Assembly (NCBI GenBank): GCA_905214245.1
Contig: CAJMLO010000014.1
Span: forward strand, 1-20,908
DNA: 20,908 nucleotides
Direction: 5' to 3'
Source: an uncultured bacterium
GTDB lineage: Bacteria; Bacillota; Clostridia; TANB77; CAG-508
Under the pieces are notes generated by a model that was given only the letters and a program-made list of their open reading frames with translations, did no database searches and was not told the origin of the DNA. This document shows, piece by piece, positions 7,387 through 15,778 of this stretch. The translations under genes and the position numbers were made by a program. Position 1 is the first letter of the stretch; each line of letters opens with the position of its first letter.

Positions 7387-8454
7387 TTATTCTATTGTTA
7401 CTTTTGCATTAATTGGACAAATTTGAATAAATGTTTTTCCATCATTTACATCAATTTCGTTTCCTTGCAAATCTTTGTAAACAGTTTGAGAACTTCTTGA
7501 TTTTTTTTCACATTTAATTTTTATTGCCTTACCATTTGTAATGTAGTATCCATCAAGTGTTTTAACATTATCAATATTTTGTCTATCTTTGCTATCTATT
7601 GATGTATTTCTAGCAAATGAGATGATAATATTTTTTGTTGTCACAGTATTTTTAGTTACCCAATCAGTTTGTTTTTTTCCTCTTGAATATCTTGTATATA
7701 CTTGTTTTTCTGAATCATATTTGTATTTTACAGTATTATGATCAGAATATGGAATAGTTACTGTTTCAGCATCTTGACCATTTTCTAAATTAACTTCATC
7801 TACCACATAATTAAGAACAGGATCTTTACTTGTTGTTGTTCTATATCCTTTTCTTTTGGCAATATTTAAAATATTTTCTGTATTAGTTACTGCATTATGT
7901 GGTGCATATTTTCCAGTATCTCTCCAAAATCCTTTTTTACTTCCACTTTCAAATATTCCATTTATATTATTTACATTTAAAGTACTAATATCTGATTTTG
8001 CTTTTGGACTCCATCCATAATGAACATAAATTGCATCATTTTCCAAAGCATAATCTAAGAAATTATGTCTTGAACTTCTTATTGGACCAACTTTAGATAA
8101 ATCCTTATCTTTTAAAACAAGCATTAATCTTGTTTCTCCGCCTTCAACAATCATTTCATATACTAAATCTGCTTGTTCAAGTCCTGCTTGTGGCATAGCT
8201 TGAATATGATTATCAATCATTACAGCAATTGGCCTTACATCTCCTGCAAATGTTTTTGGTTTCTTTTCCTCTACAATCAATGTTGAACTGTCTACATTTT
8301 CAATTACATTATTACTATCAACATTTTGTGTATTGCCTCTTTCTTTTATAATTTTAATTGCAAGTAAACCTCCTGCAATAGCAATTAATAAAATCAAAAT
8401 AATAATAAAAATTTTAGTTCCTCCAGATTTCTTTTTAGCTCTATTTTCTCTCAT
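7387..8454 (-). CDS. DUF3048 (YerB-type) membrane-anchored protein
   Basis: This 355-aa protein has a basic N-terminus, one TM segment (about 14-36), a short Asn/Ser/Glu-rich linker, and a large extracytoplasmic domain. From about residue 72 the sequence RPIAVMIDNHIQAMPQAGL followed by ADLVYEMIVEGGETR is the signature of the DUF3048 N-terminal domain found in Bacillus YerB. Motifs VGPIRSSR and YAPHNAV continue the family pattern. Bacillus YerB is a predicted lipoprotein; here the anchor is a TM helix without a lipobox. The molecular function is not established. A GGGGGA ribosome site precedes ATG 8454. It lies 19 bp after the YbeY-DgkA-PAP2 gene and ends the operon. Confidence 0.88.
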   Translation of the reverse strand: MRENRAKKKSGGTKIFIIILILLIAIAGGLLAIKIIKERGNTQNVDSNNVIENVDSSTLIVEEKKPKTFAGDVRPIAVMIDNHIQAMPQAGLEQADLVYEMIVEGGETRLMLVLKDKDLSKVGPIRSSRHNFLDYALENDAIYVHYGWSPKAKSDISTLNVNNINGIFESGSKKGFWRDTGKYAPHNAVTNTENILNIAKRKGYRTTTSKDPVLNYVVDEVNLENGQDAETVTIPYSDHNTVKYKYDSEKQVYTRYSRGKKQTDWVTKNTVTTKNIIISFARNTSIDSKDRQNIDNVKTLDGYYITNGKAIKIKCEKKSRSSQTVYKDLQGNEIDVNDGKTFIQICPINAKVTIE

Positions 8455-8473
8455 AAAAAATCCCCCTTTAATT

Positions 8474-9745
8474 TTATGCTTTTATTGCAAGTGTAGCAAG
8501 TCCATAAATTACAAGTACCATAATAATACCAACACAAGCACTAAAAATAACCTCTGATAATGTATGTTTTTTTGCTTCTATTCTGCTTTCTGACACTAAA
8601 ATCGCCATAATAAGCGAAAGTGTAAGTATTACAATATTATCTGTAATAAGCCAAACAATAGTATTTGCTGCAAAACTTAGAGCGGTATGTCCACTTGGCA
8701 TAAATTTTTTATTTAATACTTTGTGTTTATTTGTTGTTGCAATCGCAATTAATGAAAGGATTGCAATAATCACAATAATAATAGTAGAAAATGCTAAATG
8801 TATTGGAGAAGATACAATATTTCTTATAAATTGAAGTCCTATATTGCTTATTTTATCAAAAAATAGGAAATACGCAACTATAAGTGCATTAATTGCTGTT
8901 ATAACAACTCCACCTGCTGCAACATCTTTAGCAATTTTAGCTTTCGGATGATATAAATCTGTATATAAGTCAACCACCGTTTCTATTGCTGTATTAACCA
9001 TTTCAGCAAATAAAATCAAAACAATCGTAAACATAAATATCAAAAATTCAGCCTTACTTAGCTCAAAAAACAAACTTATAATTACAACAAATACAGCAAT
9101 TAGTAATTGTTTTTTTACATTTGATTGTGTTGTTGTTGCATATATAATTCCATTAATTGCATTTCTCCATGCATCAATAAAATTACTATTTCCTAACTTC
9201 TTTTCATTTTTGCAATTTTCGTTTTTTTTTGCTTCTTCTTCGCTTTCTCTGCTTATTCCAAGCTCTGATAAAACTATCTCTTCTTTTTGTCTCATAACTT
9301 TTTTCTCATCTTCTTGCATATGATCATATCCCATCAAATGATAAAATCCATGTACAACCATATAAGAAAGCTCTCTTTCAAAGCTATGCCCATATTCATC
9401 CGCTTGTTCATATACCTTTGGAATAGATATTACAATATCTCCAAGAATATCGATTTTTTCTATTGTTTCATCCACATTTTTTTCACTGTTTTGATTTATA
9501 ATCTGTTCTAATTCTTCTTTTTCAAACATTGGAAATGAAAGCACATCTGTTGCTCTATCAATGTTTCTGTACTTCATATTAATTTTTCTTATTTCTTCTG
9601 GGATAGTTAATGTAATGCTCATATATAAATTTGTTTTTTCCAATTTTTCTACTCTAAAACATTCATTTACCACTTTTTTTATTGTTTCTTCATAATTCTC
9701 ATTTGCATCAATACCATTATAGATAATTTCACAATTTTCTTTCAT
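8474..9745 (-). CDS. ybeY: Fusion: YbeY rRNA-maturation endonuclease, DgkA lipid kinase, PAP2 phosphatase
   Basis: This 423-aa protein joins three domains in one frame. Residues about 1-165 are YbeY, a zinc metalloenzyme of 16S rRNA 3' processing, with HGFYHLMGYDH at 132-142 supplying the three metal histidines. Residues about 186-297 are a DgkA-type kinase of diacylglycerol or undecaprenol, with AEMVNTAIETVVDL at 247-260 and KAKIAKDVAAGGV at 268-280. Residues about 305-423 resemble membrane PAP2 phosphatases, with MPSGH at 349-353 and SRIEAKKH at 387-394. The usual Asp after the last His is Glu398, and the first PAP2 motif is poorly conserved. ybeY and dgkA are normally separate neighbours in Bacillota. 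A Lys/Glu/Asn-rich linker (166-186) joins the first two domains, and no start signal is evident between them. Confidence 0.88.
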   Translation of the reverse strand: MKENCEIIYNGIDANENYEETIKKVVNECFRVEKLEKTNLYMSITLTIPEEIRKINMKYRNIDRATDVLSFPMFEKEELEQIINQNSEKNVDETIEKIDILGDIVISIPKVYEQADEYGHSFERELSYMVVHGFYHLMGYDHMQEDEKKVMRQKEEIVLSELGISRESEEEAKKNENCKNEKKLGNSNFIDAWRNAINGIIYATTTQSNVKKQLLIAVFVVIISLFFELSKAEFLIFMFTIVLILFAEMVNTAIETVVDLYTDLYHPKAKIAKDVAAGGVVITAINALIVAYFLFFDKISNIGLQFIRNIVSSPIHLAFSTIIIVIIAILSLIAIATTNKHKVLNKKFMPSGHTALSFAANTIVWLITDNIVILTLSLIMAILVSESRIEAKKHTLSEVIFSACVGIIMVLVIYGLATLAIKA

Positions 9746-9761
9746 TTCCTTACCTTTCTGC

Positions 9762-11003
9762 TTACACTGCTACTTTTGGTCTTCTTCCTCTTCTTTTAGC
9801 TACTTTCTTTGCACCTTTAGTATAATTTCCTTCTGAATAACATTCATCTACAAGTGCTCTCATAGCACCAAGTTCAACCAATTTATTTTTATAAAATTTA
9901 ATTATTTTGTAATATTTATTTTCATTTACTAAAACTTTTTTAAGGTCATTTTGAATAAATAATATTTCTTTGTCTTTTATATATTCATCATAATCTTTGT
10001 CTTTTAAGATGTCTAAATTTTTATATTCATTCCAAAAAGCCTTATACTCTTCACGAAGTACAGGTTTGTCCCAATAAATTTTTGTACTTAATAATTTAAC
10101 ATTATATTCTTCAATAATGCTAATCAATAATGAATATGCTTTTTCTTGTTTTTTTATTATTTTTGTATCAACAATTAAACTTCTTACATCATTTAATAAT
10201 TTTTCATAGCATTGCTCAGCTACAACAAGAGGTAAACTATGTGTAAATAATTTTCTGCTTATTCCAAGTAATATCATATTTTTTTCAATAAAATCATTTT
10301 GATCAAGTTTTCCAACAGAAAATCTCTCAAAATTATTGTACTCATCTAATATTTCTTTATATGTATCATTTCCTTCAATTTCAAATTTCAACGGTAAAAT
10401 ATTTGATATATAATTTTCAAGTGTTTTAAATATTTTATTATATATATCTTGCTTTTCTCCATCAGATAAATTTTCTGCAAGTCTGATAGAATAATGTTTT
10501 AAAATACCTTTATATAGTACTTCCATTTCCATTGCATAAAACTTTTTATATCTATCAAGTATTTTAGTTTTTTCATTTGCAACTGTTTCATAATCAAGTC
10601 TTAGCAAATACATTTGTTTTCTGTATTTATATTCTGTATATCCTGTTTCTTTTAAGTGAGTAATCATATAATATTGTGATAAAGCATCTTTTTCAAATTC
10701 ATTTGCTGTATCATTTTTAACTTTTTTGTAAATAGAATCCATAATATATTTGTCAATTGATTCTAGATACAATGCATATGCATCATCCAATTTCTTTGTT
10801 ATTTGTTCTTTTTTATCTTCATCTTCTACTTTGTCTAAATTTAATGAATTTTCGTATGCTTTTAATACATTATTTCTTTTCATAGAAATAAGCATTCCAT
10901 TAATTCCTACTTTTGTAGGTATCAAAAATTTAGTTAATGTATTTGTAATTTTAGAAAAAAATGTTTTTTCTGAGTTGTATACCCTTAAACTTCTTTCTTC
11001 CAT
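9762..11003 (-). CDS. Hypothetical 413-aa charged protein with basic tail
   Basis: I do not recognise this protein. It is rich in Lys, Glu, Tyr and Asn, appears almost wholly helical, and has no signal peptide or clear TM segment. Its C-terminus (about 394-413) is strongly basic, with KGAKKVAKRRGRRPKVAV, and contains an RGRRPK patch reminiscent of AT-hook or other nucleic-acid-binding tails. ATG 11003 is preceded by a good GGAGGG ribosome site. It sits between yqfD (42-bp gap) and ybeY (16-bp gap), the place usually held by phoH in Bacillota. Context suggests a link to RNA metabolism or sporulation, but that is inference. An intact frame and normal spacing make it a real gene. Confidence 0.8.
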   Translation of the reverse strand: MEERSLRVYNSEKTFFSKITNTLTKFLIPTKVGINGMLISMKRNNVLKAYENSLNLDKVEDEDKKEQITKKLDDAYALYLESIDKYIMDSIYKKVKNDTANEFEKDALSQYYMITHLKETGYTEYKYRKQMYLLRLDYETVANEKTKILDRYKKFYAMEMEVLYKGILKHYSIRLAENLSDGEKQDIYNKIFKTLENYISNILPLKFEIEGNDTYKEILDEYNNFERFSVGKLDQNDFIEKNMILLGISRKLFTHSLPLVVAEQCYEKLLNDVRSLIVDTKIIKKQEKAYSLLISIIEEYNVKLLSTKIYWDKPVLREEYKAFWNEYKNLDILKDKDYDEYIKDKEILFIQNDLKKVLVNENKYYKIIKFYKNKLVELGAMRALVDECYSEGNYTKGAKKVAKRRGRRPKVAV

Positions 11004-11045
11004 AAGCCCTCCAATTCTATCTTTTGTTTTAAGTTATTAAACTTA

Positions 11046-12230
11046 TCAAAAGACTATTTTTTCTTTTGTACCGATACTTTCTTTAACATCATATATTACC
11101 TCAACTTCAACATATGATGTTTCTTCATATATGGTAACTCTTTTATCTAAAATATTGTCTTTATTTTCTATCTGTTTTTCAAGTTCATCAGTTGCTAGTT
11201 TCTTTCCTATCTCTTTTGCCTCATTTATATCATGAATAATCTGAACATTTCTATATTCTTTATTAACTTTTTTTGTAATTGATATTGGCAAATAAAATTG
11301 AGAAAATAATTTCAATTTTTTAGTTTCCTCTATTGTATCATAATTTTGAAATTTTGAAACCCCTTTATACAAATTTATTTTAAAATTATTTATATTTACG
11401 CAATATTTACTTTCAGCCATTCCTGTTTCTTCTTTTTTGTTTTCTATAAAGTCAATTCTTTGTTTGTTTTTATAACTAATTTTAGCCTGTATCTCGCCCT
11501 GTGCATGCAAATAACGTCTTCCAGTATATTTTCCATCCATCCACCCTGCAATAAGTATATCTCCTTTTTTTACATTATCTCCTTTTTTTACTAGGGATGT
11601 ACCATTTACAGCACTTATTTTAAGTATAGTTGCATCTCTATCAGCCACTATACTGCAATATTCATTTTCATCAATAATATCCGGCTTTTTATCTGCTTTT
11701 TCAATTTTAATAACCACATTTGTTCCTTCTATATCAATTCCAACCCAAGCTATATCATCTCTTTTAAGTCTTAAATCATTTATAACCTTTTTGGTATCTA
11801 TACTGTTTTTCCATTTTCCTATATCTAATCCATTTTCCTTTGCAATTTCTAAAATCTCGCTTGAATTAATTCCATCACTTCCTGTAATCTCGATATTCCA
11901 TATAAAATTTGAAAGTCCAATAATAACAAATAAAATAATAAAAAGGAAAATTACAAATATTTTTCTTTTTTTGTATCTTCCTAAAACAAACGAAACTCCC
12001 TTTTTATTTCTTATTTTCATTTTACATTGTGTTTTTTTACATATAGCTCTTAGCTTTTTAAAATCTTCTCTTTTTATTCTAGCACATAATATAGTTGATT
12101 TATTCCTTTTAGTTTTCCATAAATATATACCCTTACTTGCACAAATATTTATAAATCTTTCTATATAATATCCTTCAACTTCTATATCAACATAACCATA
12201 AACATAGCTCATTAATATTGTAAGATTCAA
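11046..12230 (-). CDS. yqfD: Sporulation protein YqfD
   Basis: This is a member of the YqfD/SpoIV-related family of sporulation membrane proteins, 394 aa from the chosen start. The N-terminal part (GYVDIEVEGYYIERFINIC and then KGIYLWKT) is typical. One TM helix lies at about 90-112, followed by a large extracytoplasmic region. The start codon is TTG 12230, chosen because GGGGAGG formed by the last codons of yqfC sits seven bases upstream. The next ATG (12212) has no ribosome site. Only two bases separate it from yqfC, so the pair is translationally linked. Precise function is unknown; expression in the mother cell is expected from the family. Confidence 0.9.
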   Translation of the reverse strand: MNLTILMSYVYGYVDIEVEGYYIERFINICASKGIYLWKTKRNKSTILCARIKREDFKKLRAICKKTQCKMKIRNKKGVSFVLGRYKKRKIFVIFLFIILFVIIGLSNFIWNIEITGSDGINSSEILEIAKENGLDIGKWKNSIDTKKVINDLRLKRDDIAWVGIDIEGTNVVIKIEKADKKPDIIDENEYCSIVADRDATILKISAVNGTSLVKKGDNVKKGDILIAGWMDGKYTGRRYLHAQGEIQAKISYKNKQRIDFIENKKEETGMAESKYCVNINNFKINLYKGVSKFQNYDTIEETKKLKLFSQFYLPISITKKVNKEYRNVQIIHDINEAKEIGKKLATDELEKQIENKDNILDKRVTIYEETSYVEVEVIYDVKESIGTKEKIVF

Positions 12231-12232
12231 AA

Positions 12233-12535
12233 TTAATCCTCCCCATTTTCTATACTCTCAAAATCCATTCCTTCTATTCTTCCTGTAACAAGCAAATCAT
12301 CATTTGTCATTTCTTCTAGTTTTAAATTAAACCCATTTATATTAATAATTCCTATATATGTATTCAATCTTACAAAATAATCTTGATATTCGAGAATTCC
12401 TTTATAGTTTTCTATAAAAACCTGTTCAAATCCAACAATTGTTATTTTTGGTCTATTTGAACTTATTTCATCTGGCATACTTAAAATTCTATCAAGTCTA
12501 CTTGGTATAGATTTTCTTTTTCTCAAATCAATCAC
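12233..12535 (-). CDS. yqfC: Sporulation protein YqfC (YabP/YqfC family)
   Basis: This 100-aa protein carries the family core PKITIVGFEQVFIENYKGIL, followed by short beta-rich repeats. It is paired with yqfD as in other spore-formers. The likely start is GTG 12535; AAGGA lies only two to three bases upstream, an unusually tight spacing. A TTG three codons in would have better spacing and cannot be excluded. It follows pdaA by eight bases. Confidence 0.88.
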   Translation of the reverse strand: MIDLRKRKSIPSRLDRILSMPDEISSNRPKITIVGFEQVFIENYKGILEYQDYFVRLNTYIGIININGFNLKLEEMTNDDLLVTGRIEGMDFESIENGED

Positions 12536-12543
12536 AATCCTTC

Positions 12544-13350
12544 TTACTTTTCAAATTTATCAATTGACCTAAATTCATATCCTTGTGCTTTAATTTCTTT
12601 TATACATTCGTCTAATATATTGCTATTATCTTTAGATGTTGCATGAAGTAGCATAACTTCTCCGTTATGCAAATTATCTAAAATTTTCTTTTTACCATAT
12701 TCTTCCCTTCCTTGTTTTGCTTCGTCCCAATCATCATATGCAAATGACCACATTACAGTTGTATATCCAAGTGTATTTGTATAGGCCACAGTTCTTTCGC
12801 TATATTCTCCTTTAGGTGGTCTTATATATTGCATTTCATATCCAAATTTTTCATACAAACTACTATGCAAATTCATTACTTCTTCTTTTATCTGCTCATT
12901 GCTTATTTCTGGCATAGATTTATGATTAGCTGTATGATTTCCAATAATGTGACCTTCATCTATCATTTGTTTTATTAAATCTGGCTCGCTATTTACATAG
13001 TGTGCTGTTACAAAAAAAGTGGCTGGAACTTGATTCTTTTTTAAAACTTCCAATATCTTTTTTGTATATCCCGCTTCATATCCACTATCAAACGTTAAAT
13101 ATATATATGGCTTTTCACTATTTCCAATACAAATTCCACTATATTTTTCTATTATCCTTTTATTTTCTGCGCCAACATCAGGCTGATTGTGATTATTATT
13201 TCTTTTTATTCCCCAGCTAATTTTTTTATTACTTACTGCTGAAGCACTTGTTAACAAGCTTTCGGAATTATTTACAGAACAAAACAAAATAAATAGTAAT
13301 AAAATTATAATTACACATACACATATTATAGCCAATTCTTTTCTTTCCAT
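12544..13350 (-). CDS. pdaA: Polysaccharide deacetylase, PdaA-like (muramic delta-lactam de-N-acetylase)
   Basis: This 268-aa NodB-family deacetylase has an N-terminal TM or signal segment (about 7-25). PdaA in Bacillus removes N-acetyl groups from muramic acid during spore cortex synthesis, enabling muramic delta-lactam formation. Motifs are TFDSGYEAGY (Asp88), the metal histidines His139 and His143 in GNHTANH, RPPKGEYSERT (177-187), and the late LLHATSKDN (His236). TFDxGYE in place of TFDDG, and the SWGIKRNN motif near residue 45, are typical of the PdaA subgroup. It heads the block with yqfC and yqfD, in keeping with sporulation. ATG 13350 has AAAGG about 11 bases upstream. Confidence 0.87.
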   Translation of the reverse strand: MERKELAIICVCVIIILLLFILFCSVNNSESLLTSASAVSNKKISWGIKRNNNHNQPDVGAENKRIIEKYSGICIGNSEKPYIYLTFDSGYEAGYTKKILEVLKKNQVPATFFVTAHYVNSEPDLIKQMIDEGHIIGNHTANHKSMPEISNEQIKEEVMNLHSSLYEKFGYEMQYIRPPKGEYSERTVAYTNTLGYTTVMWSFAYDDWDEAKQGREEYGKKKILDNLHNGEVMLLHATSKDNSNILDECIKEIKAQGYEFRSIDKFEK

Positions 13351-13393
13351 AATAAATTTACCTTTCTATGTTTTTTTAATTTTACTTTTTAAA

Positions 13394-13424
13394 TACTATG
13401 AAGAAAGTTTTAAAAAAATAACCA
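13394..13424 (-). promoter_or_regulatory. Possible sigma-G-like promoter for pdaA
   Basis: On the minus strand CATAGTA (13394-13400) fits the sigma-G -10 pattern CATAnTA. The TGGTTA box at 13419-13424 is a weak match to TGAATA at 18-bp spacing. It lies 44 bp before pdaA, whose Bacillus homologue is expressed in the forespore. This is suggestive only. Confidence 0.3.
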
Positions 13425-13526
13425 TCAATTTTCCAATGCCCTTTTTTCCATTAAATTCCTTTTTTATTTTCAATTTTCTTTACGGTTCGACATGATACAT
13501 AACTTTTCACTTTTATTCAAAAAATA

Positions 13527-13555
13527 TTGACATATGTGAAATTTTGGATTATATT
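13527..13555 (+). promoter_or_regulatory. Sigma-A type promoter for agrA-agrC
   Basis: A consensus TTGACA (13527-13532), a 17-bp spacer and TATATT (13550-13555) precede agrA. The predicted start near 13562 gives a leader of about 90 nt that contains nested inverted repeats. Confidence 0.7.
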
Positions 13556-13564
13556 AATATAACA

Positions 13565-13619
13565 AATTGGAAATTTTTAGGTAACTTGTAAGTTATTTTA
13601 TCGTATTATATTTCCAATT
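13565..13619 (+). promoter_or_regulatory. Nested inverted repeats in agrA leader
   Basis: An outer 10-bp perfect repeat AATTGGAAAT/ATTTCCAATT (13565-13574 with 13610-13619) encloses an inner 6-bp dyad TAACTT/AAGTTA (13582-13587 with 13590-13595, 2-bp centre). It could fold in the leader RNA, or the inner dyad could be a protein site. LytTR regulators usually bind AGTT-containing repeats, but the dyad is not a textbook LytTR direct repeat. Confidence 0.45.
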
Positions 13620-13652
13620 ATCAAGCTATTAAATTAATAGTGGGGTGAATTT

Positions 13653-14405
13653 ATGTTAAATTTTGTGTTATGTGACGATAGCCATACCGCCATCGAGAAA
13701 TTATCAATTATGCTTGATTCTATTTTTATAAAAAACAATCTAGATGGGCAAATTGTTTTTTCTACACCTAACCCATACAATTTACTTAAATATGTTGAAA
13801 CACATTCCGTAAATGTCGTAATTTTGGATGTTGATTTAAATACAGATATAAATGGTTTAAAACTTGCAGAAAAGATAAGAACTCAGAATAAAAGTATATA
13901 TATTATTTTTATCACAGGTCATTTGGAATATGGACTTATAGCATATAAATATAAGACATTTGATTATATTTCAAAACCCCTCACTATTGAGAGACTTCAA
14001 GAAACAATTTTACGTTTATATGATGATGCATTTAATAACACTCATGAATACCTACGACTTGATAATAATAAAACAATAATTCCACAAAATTCAATAAAAT
14101 ACATTCAAAAAGATGGTATGAAATTAGTCTTTACAACAGATACCAGAACCTATGAAGTATACAATTCATTTAACAAAATATCGTCTATATTGCCTAAGCA
14201 ATTTGTCAGATGTCATAAGTCATATATTGTTAATTTGGATAAAATTGATAATATAGATTTTTCATCTAACACAATATTTTTTAGTAATAATGACAAATGC
14301 TACATAGGTCCTAAATATAAAAATAATTTCAAGGAGGTTTTTAATTATGGATATTTTACAAAAGATTTTAAATGCAATAACAACACCAAACGAAGGATTA
14401 TTTAA
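13653..14405 (+). CDS. agrA: AgrA-type response regulator (REC-LytTR)
   Basis: This is the response regulator of the agr peptide-sensing system, 250 aa. The receiver domain has the acidic pair Asp8-Asp9, phospho-acceptor Asp59 (VVILDVDLN), Thr88 and Lys108 (ISKPL). A LytTR DNA-binding domain spans about 133-230 (YIQKDGMKLVF and FVRCHKSYIVNLDKI). GGGGTGA precedes ATG 13653. The C-terminal 20 residues after FKEVF run 59 nt into agrC in another frame and extend beyond the usual LytTR end. It is co-transcribed with the kinase gene and likely acts on agr and other promoters. LytTR domains bind direct repeats in promoter DNA. Confidence 0.92.
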   Translation: MLNFVLCDDSHTAIEKLSIMLDSIFIKNNLDGQIVFSTPNPYNLLKYVETHSVNVVILDVDLNTDINGLKLAEKIRTQNKSIYIIFITGHLEYGLIAYKYKTFDYISKPLTIERLQETILRLYDDAFNNTHEYLRLDNNKTIIPQNSIKYIQKDGMKLVFTTDTRTYEVYNSFNKISSILPKQFVRCHKSYIVNLDKIDNIDFSSNTIFFSNNDKCYIGPKYKNNFKEVFNYGYFTKDFKCNNNTKRRII

Positions 14406-15705
14406 TATAATAGGTATACCACTTACATATCTTGATGCATTTGTATTTATGTATTTCTATACAACTGTGCTTAATATTAAAACAACAAACAAGAGAAAAT
14501 TAATATATGTACTAATTTATGGTACATTTGCAAATTTAATAAATTTTATTGTGCCTGCTTCATATACAGTATTTATTAATCTAATTGTATGGCCTGTTAT
14601 GGTGTTTTTCATATTAAAAACTACTGTACTTAAGAGCATTTTATCAGAGGTAATTACATTTGTACTAACATCAACTCTAGAATTTATATGTTCTAATGTA
14701 GCTTTTGAATTTTTTAATATTACATCTGCTCAAATAATGGCTGTTCCTCTATATAGAACGTGCGTTGTATTAAGTATCTATTTATCAATATATCTAATTA
14801 CACTTATTATTAAATATTTTAAAGTTAATATAAATGTTTTTGATAATATGAGTAAAAGGACCAAAGTACTATTAATTGCAAATCTTGTTTTAATGGTATT
14901 TGTTATTGGTACACAGTTTTATTTAATAAGATATTATAGTAATACAATGCCAGGTCTTATAACTTTTATAGATATATTTGGTCTAATTGCATATTTTGCA
15001 ATAAGTATTTATTGTATAGTCGGTTCATCAAAACTTGAAATGACAACAAGAGACCTTGAAGGAACTAAATTAAATCTTCACTCTTTACAAGTTTTACATG
15101 ATACTGTTAGAACATTTAAACATGATTTTGACAATATTGTAAATGGTATTGGTGGATATATTAGAAATAATGATATGGAAGGTCTAACAAGATATTATAC
15201 AGAACTTCAAGAAGATTGTAATAAAACTAATAACCTATATTCACTTAATCCAAAGGTAATAAATCATCCTGCAATTTATAATATTTTAGCAACTAAATAT
15301 TATGATGCAGATGAGCAAAACATACAAATAAATCTAGATATCTTCTTAGACTTAAACGAAATTGAGCAACATATGAAAATATATGATTTTACAAGAATTC
15401 TTGGCATACTTCTTGATAATGCAATTGAAGCTTCCAAAGAATGTGAAGAAAAAATTATAAATGTTTCTTTTAGAAAAGAAGATGCAAGACATAGAATTTT
15501 AGTAATTATTGAAAACACATATAATAACAAAGATGTAGATACAGAAAAGATTTTTGAAAAAGGAATTTCTAGCAAATCAAAAGAAACAAACTCTGGACTT
15601 GGACTTTGGAAAGTAAGACAAATATTAAAAAGAAATAATAATCTAAACTTATTTACAAGTAAAACTTCTGATATGTTCAAACAACAATTTGAAATATATT
15701 ATTAA
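14347..15705 (+). CDS. agrC: AgrC-type sensor histidine kinase
   Basis: This is the membrane receptor for the cyclic autoinducing peptide, 452 aa. Several TM helices (probably six) occupy about 15-225. A cytoplasmic HPK10-type kinase follows, with the H-box RTFKHDFDN (phospho-acceptor His259), N-box LLDNAIEAS (355-363) and G-box GLGLWKVRQIL (417-427). The start ATG 14347 is fixed by AAGGAGG at 14331-14337, inside the agrA reading frame. It overlaps agrA by 59 nt, implying coupled translation. The gene order agrA-agrC is the reverse of the staphylococcal agrBDCA order. Confidence 0.93.
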   Translation: MDILQKILNAITTPNEGLFNIIGIPLTYLDAFVFMYFYTTVLNIKTTNKRKLIYVLIYGTFANLINFIVPASYTVFINLIVWPVMVFFILKTTVLKSILSEVITFVLTSTLEFICSNVAFEFFNITSAQIMAVPLYRTCVVLSIYLSIYLITLIIKYFKVNINVFDNMSKRTKVLLIANLVLMVFVIGTQFYLIRYYSNTMPGLITFIDIFGLIAYFAISIYCIVGSSKLEMTTRDLEGTKLNLHSLQVLHDTVRTFKHDFDNIVNGIGGYIRNNDMEGLTRYYTELQEDCNKTNNLYSLNPKVINHPAIYNILATKYYDADEQNIQINLDIFLDLNEIEQHMKIYDFTRILGILLDNAIEASKECEEKIINVSFRKEDARHRILVIIENTYNNKDVDTEKIFEKGISSKSKETNSGLGLWKVRQILKRNNNLNLFTSKTSDMFKQQFEIYY

Positions 15706-15714
15706 TACATTAAG

Positions 15715-15750
15715 CAAACGATTTCTTAAAATAATTTAAGAAATCGTTTG
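15715..15750. terminator. Bidirectional terminator between agrC and agrD
   Basis: A perfect 16-bp stem (15715-15730 with 15735-15750, loop ATAA) lies between convergent agrC and agrD. Flanks are T-rich but not ideal U-tracts on either strand (TATTTTAAAT after the stem on plus). It most likely ends both agr transcripts. Confidence 0.75.
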
Positions 15751-15778
15751 TATTTTAAATAATGTTGTTATCTCTTTA

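Noticed and set aside
11791..12168. Antisense plus-strand frame of 125 aa inside yqfD
   Set aside because: It is a hydrophobic shadow of an AT-rich real gene with no ribosome site. The same applies to the other opposite-strand frames.
13351..13652. LytTR direct repeats in the pdaA/agrA intergenic region
   Set aside because: AGTT-like strings occur (near 13406 and 13484), but not as two same-strand copies at the spacing LytTR proteins use.
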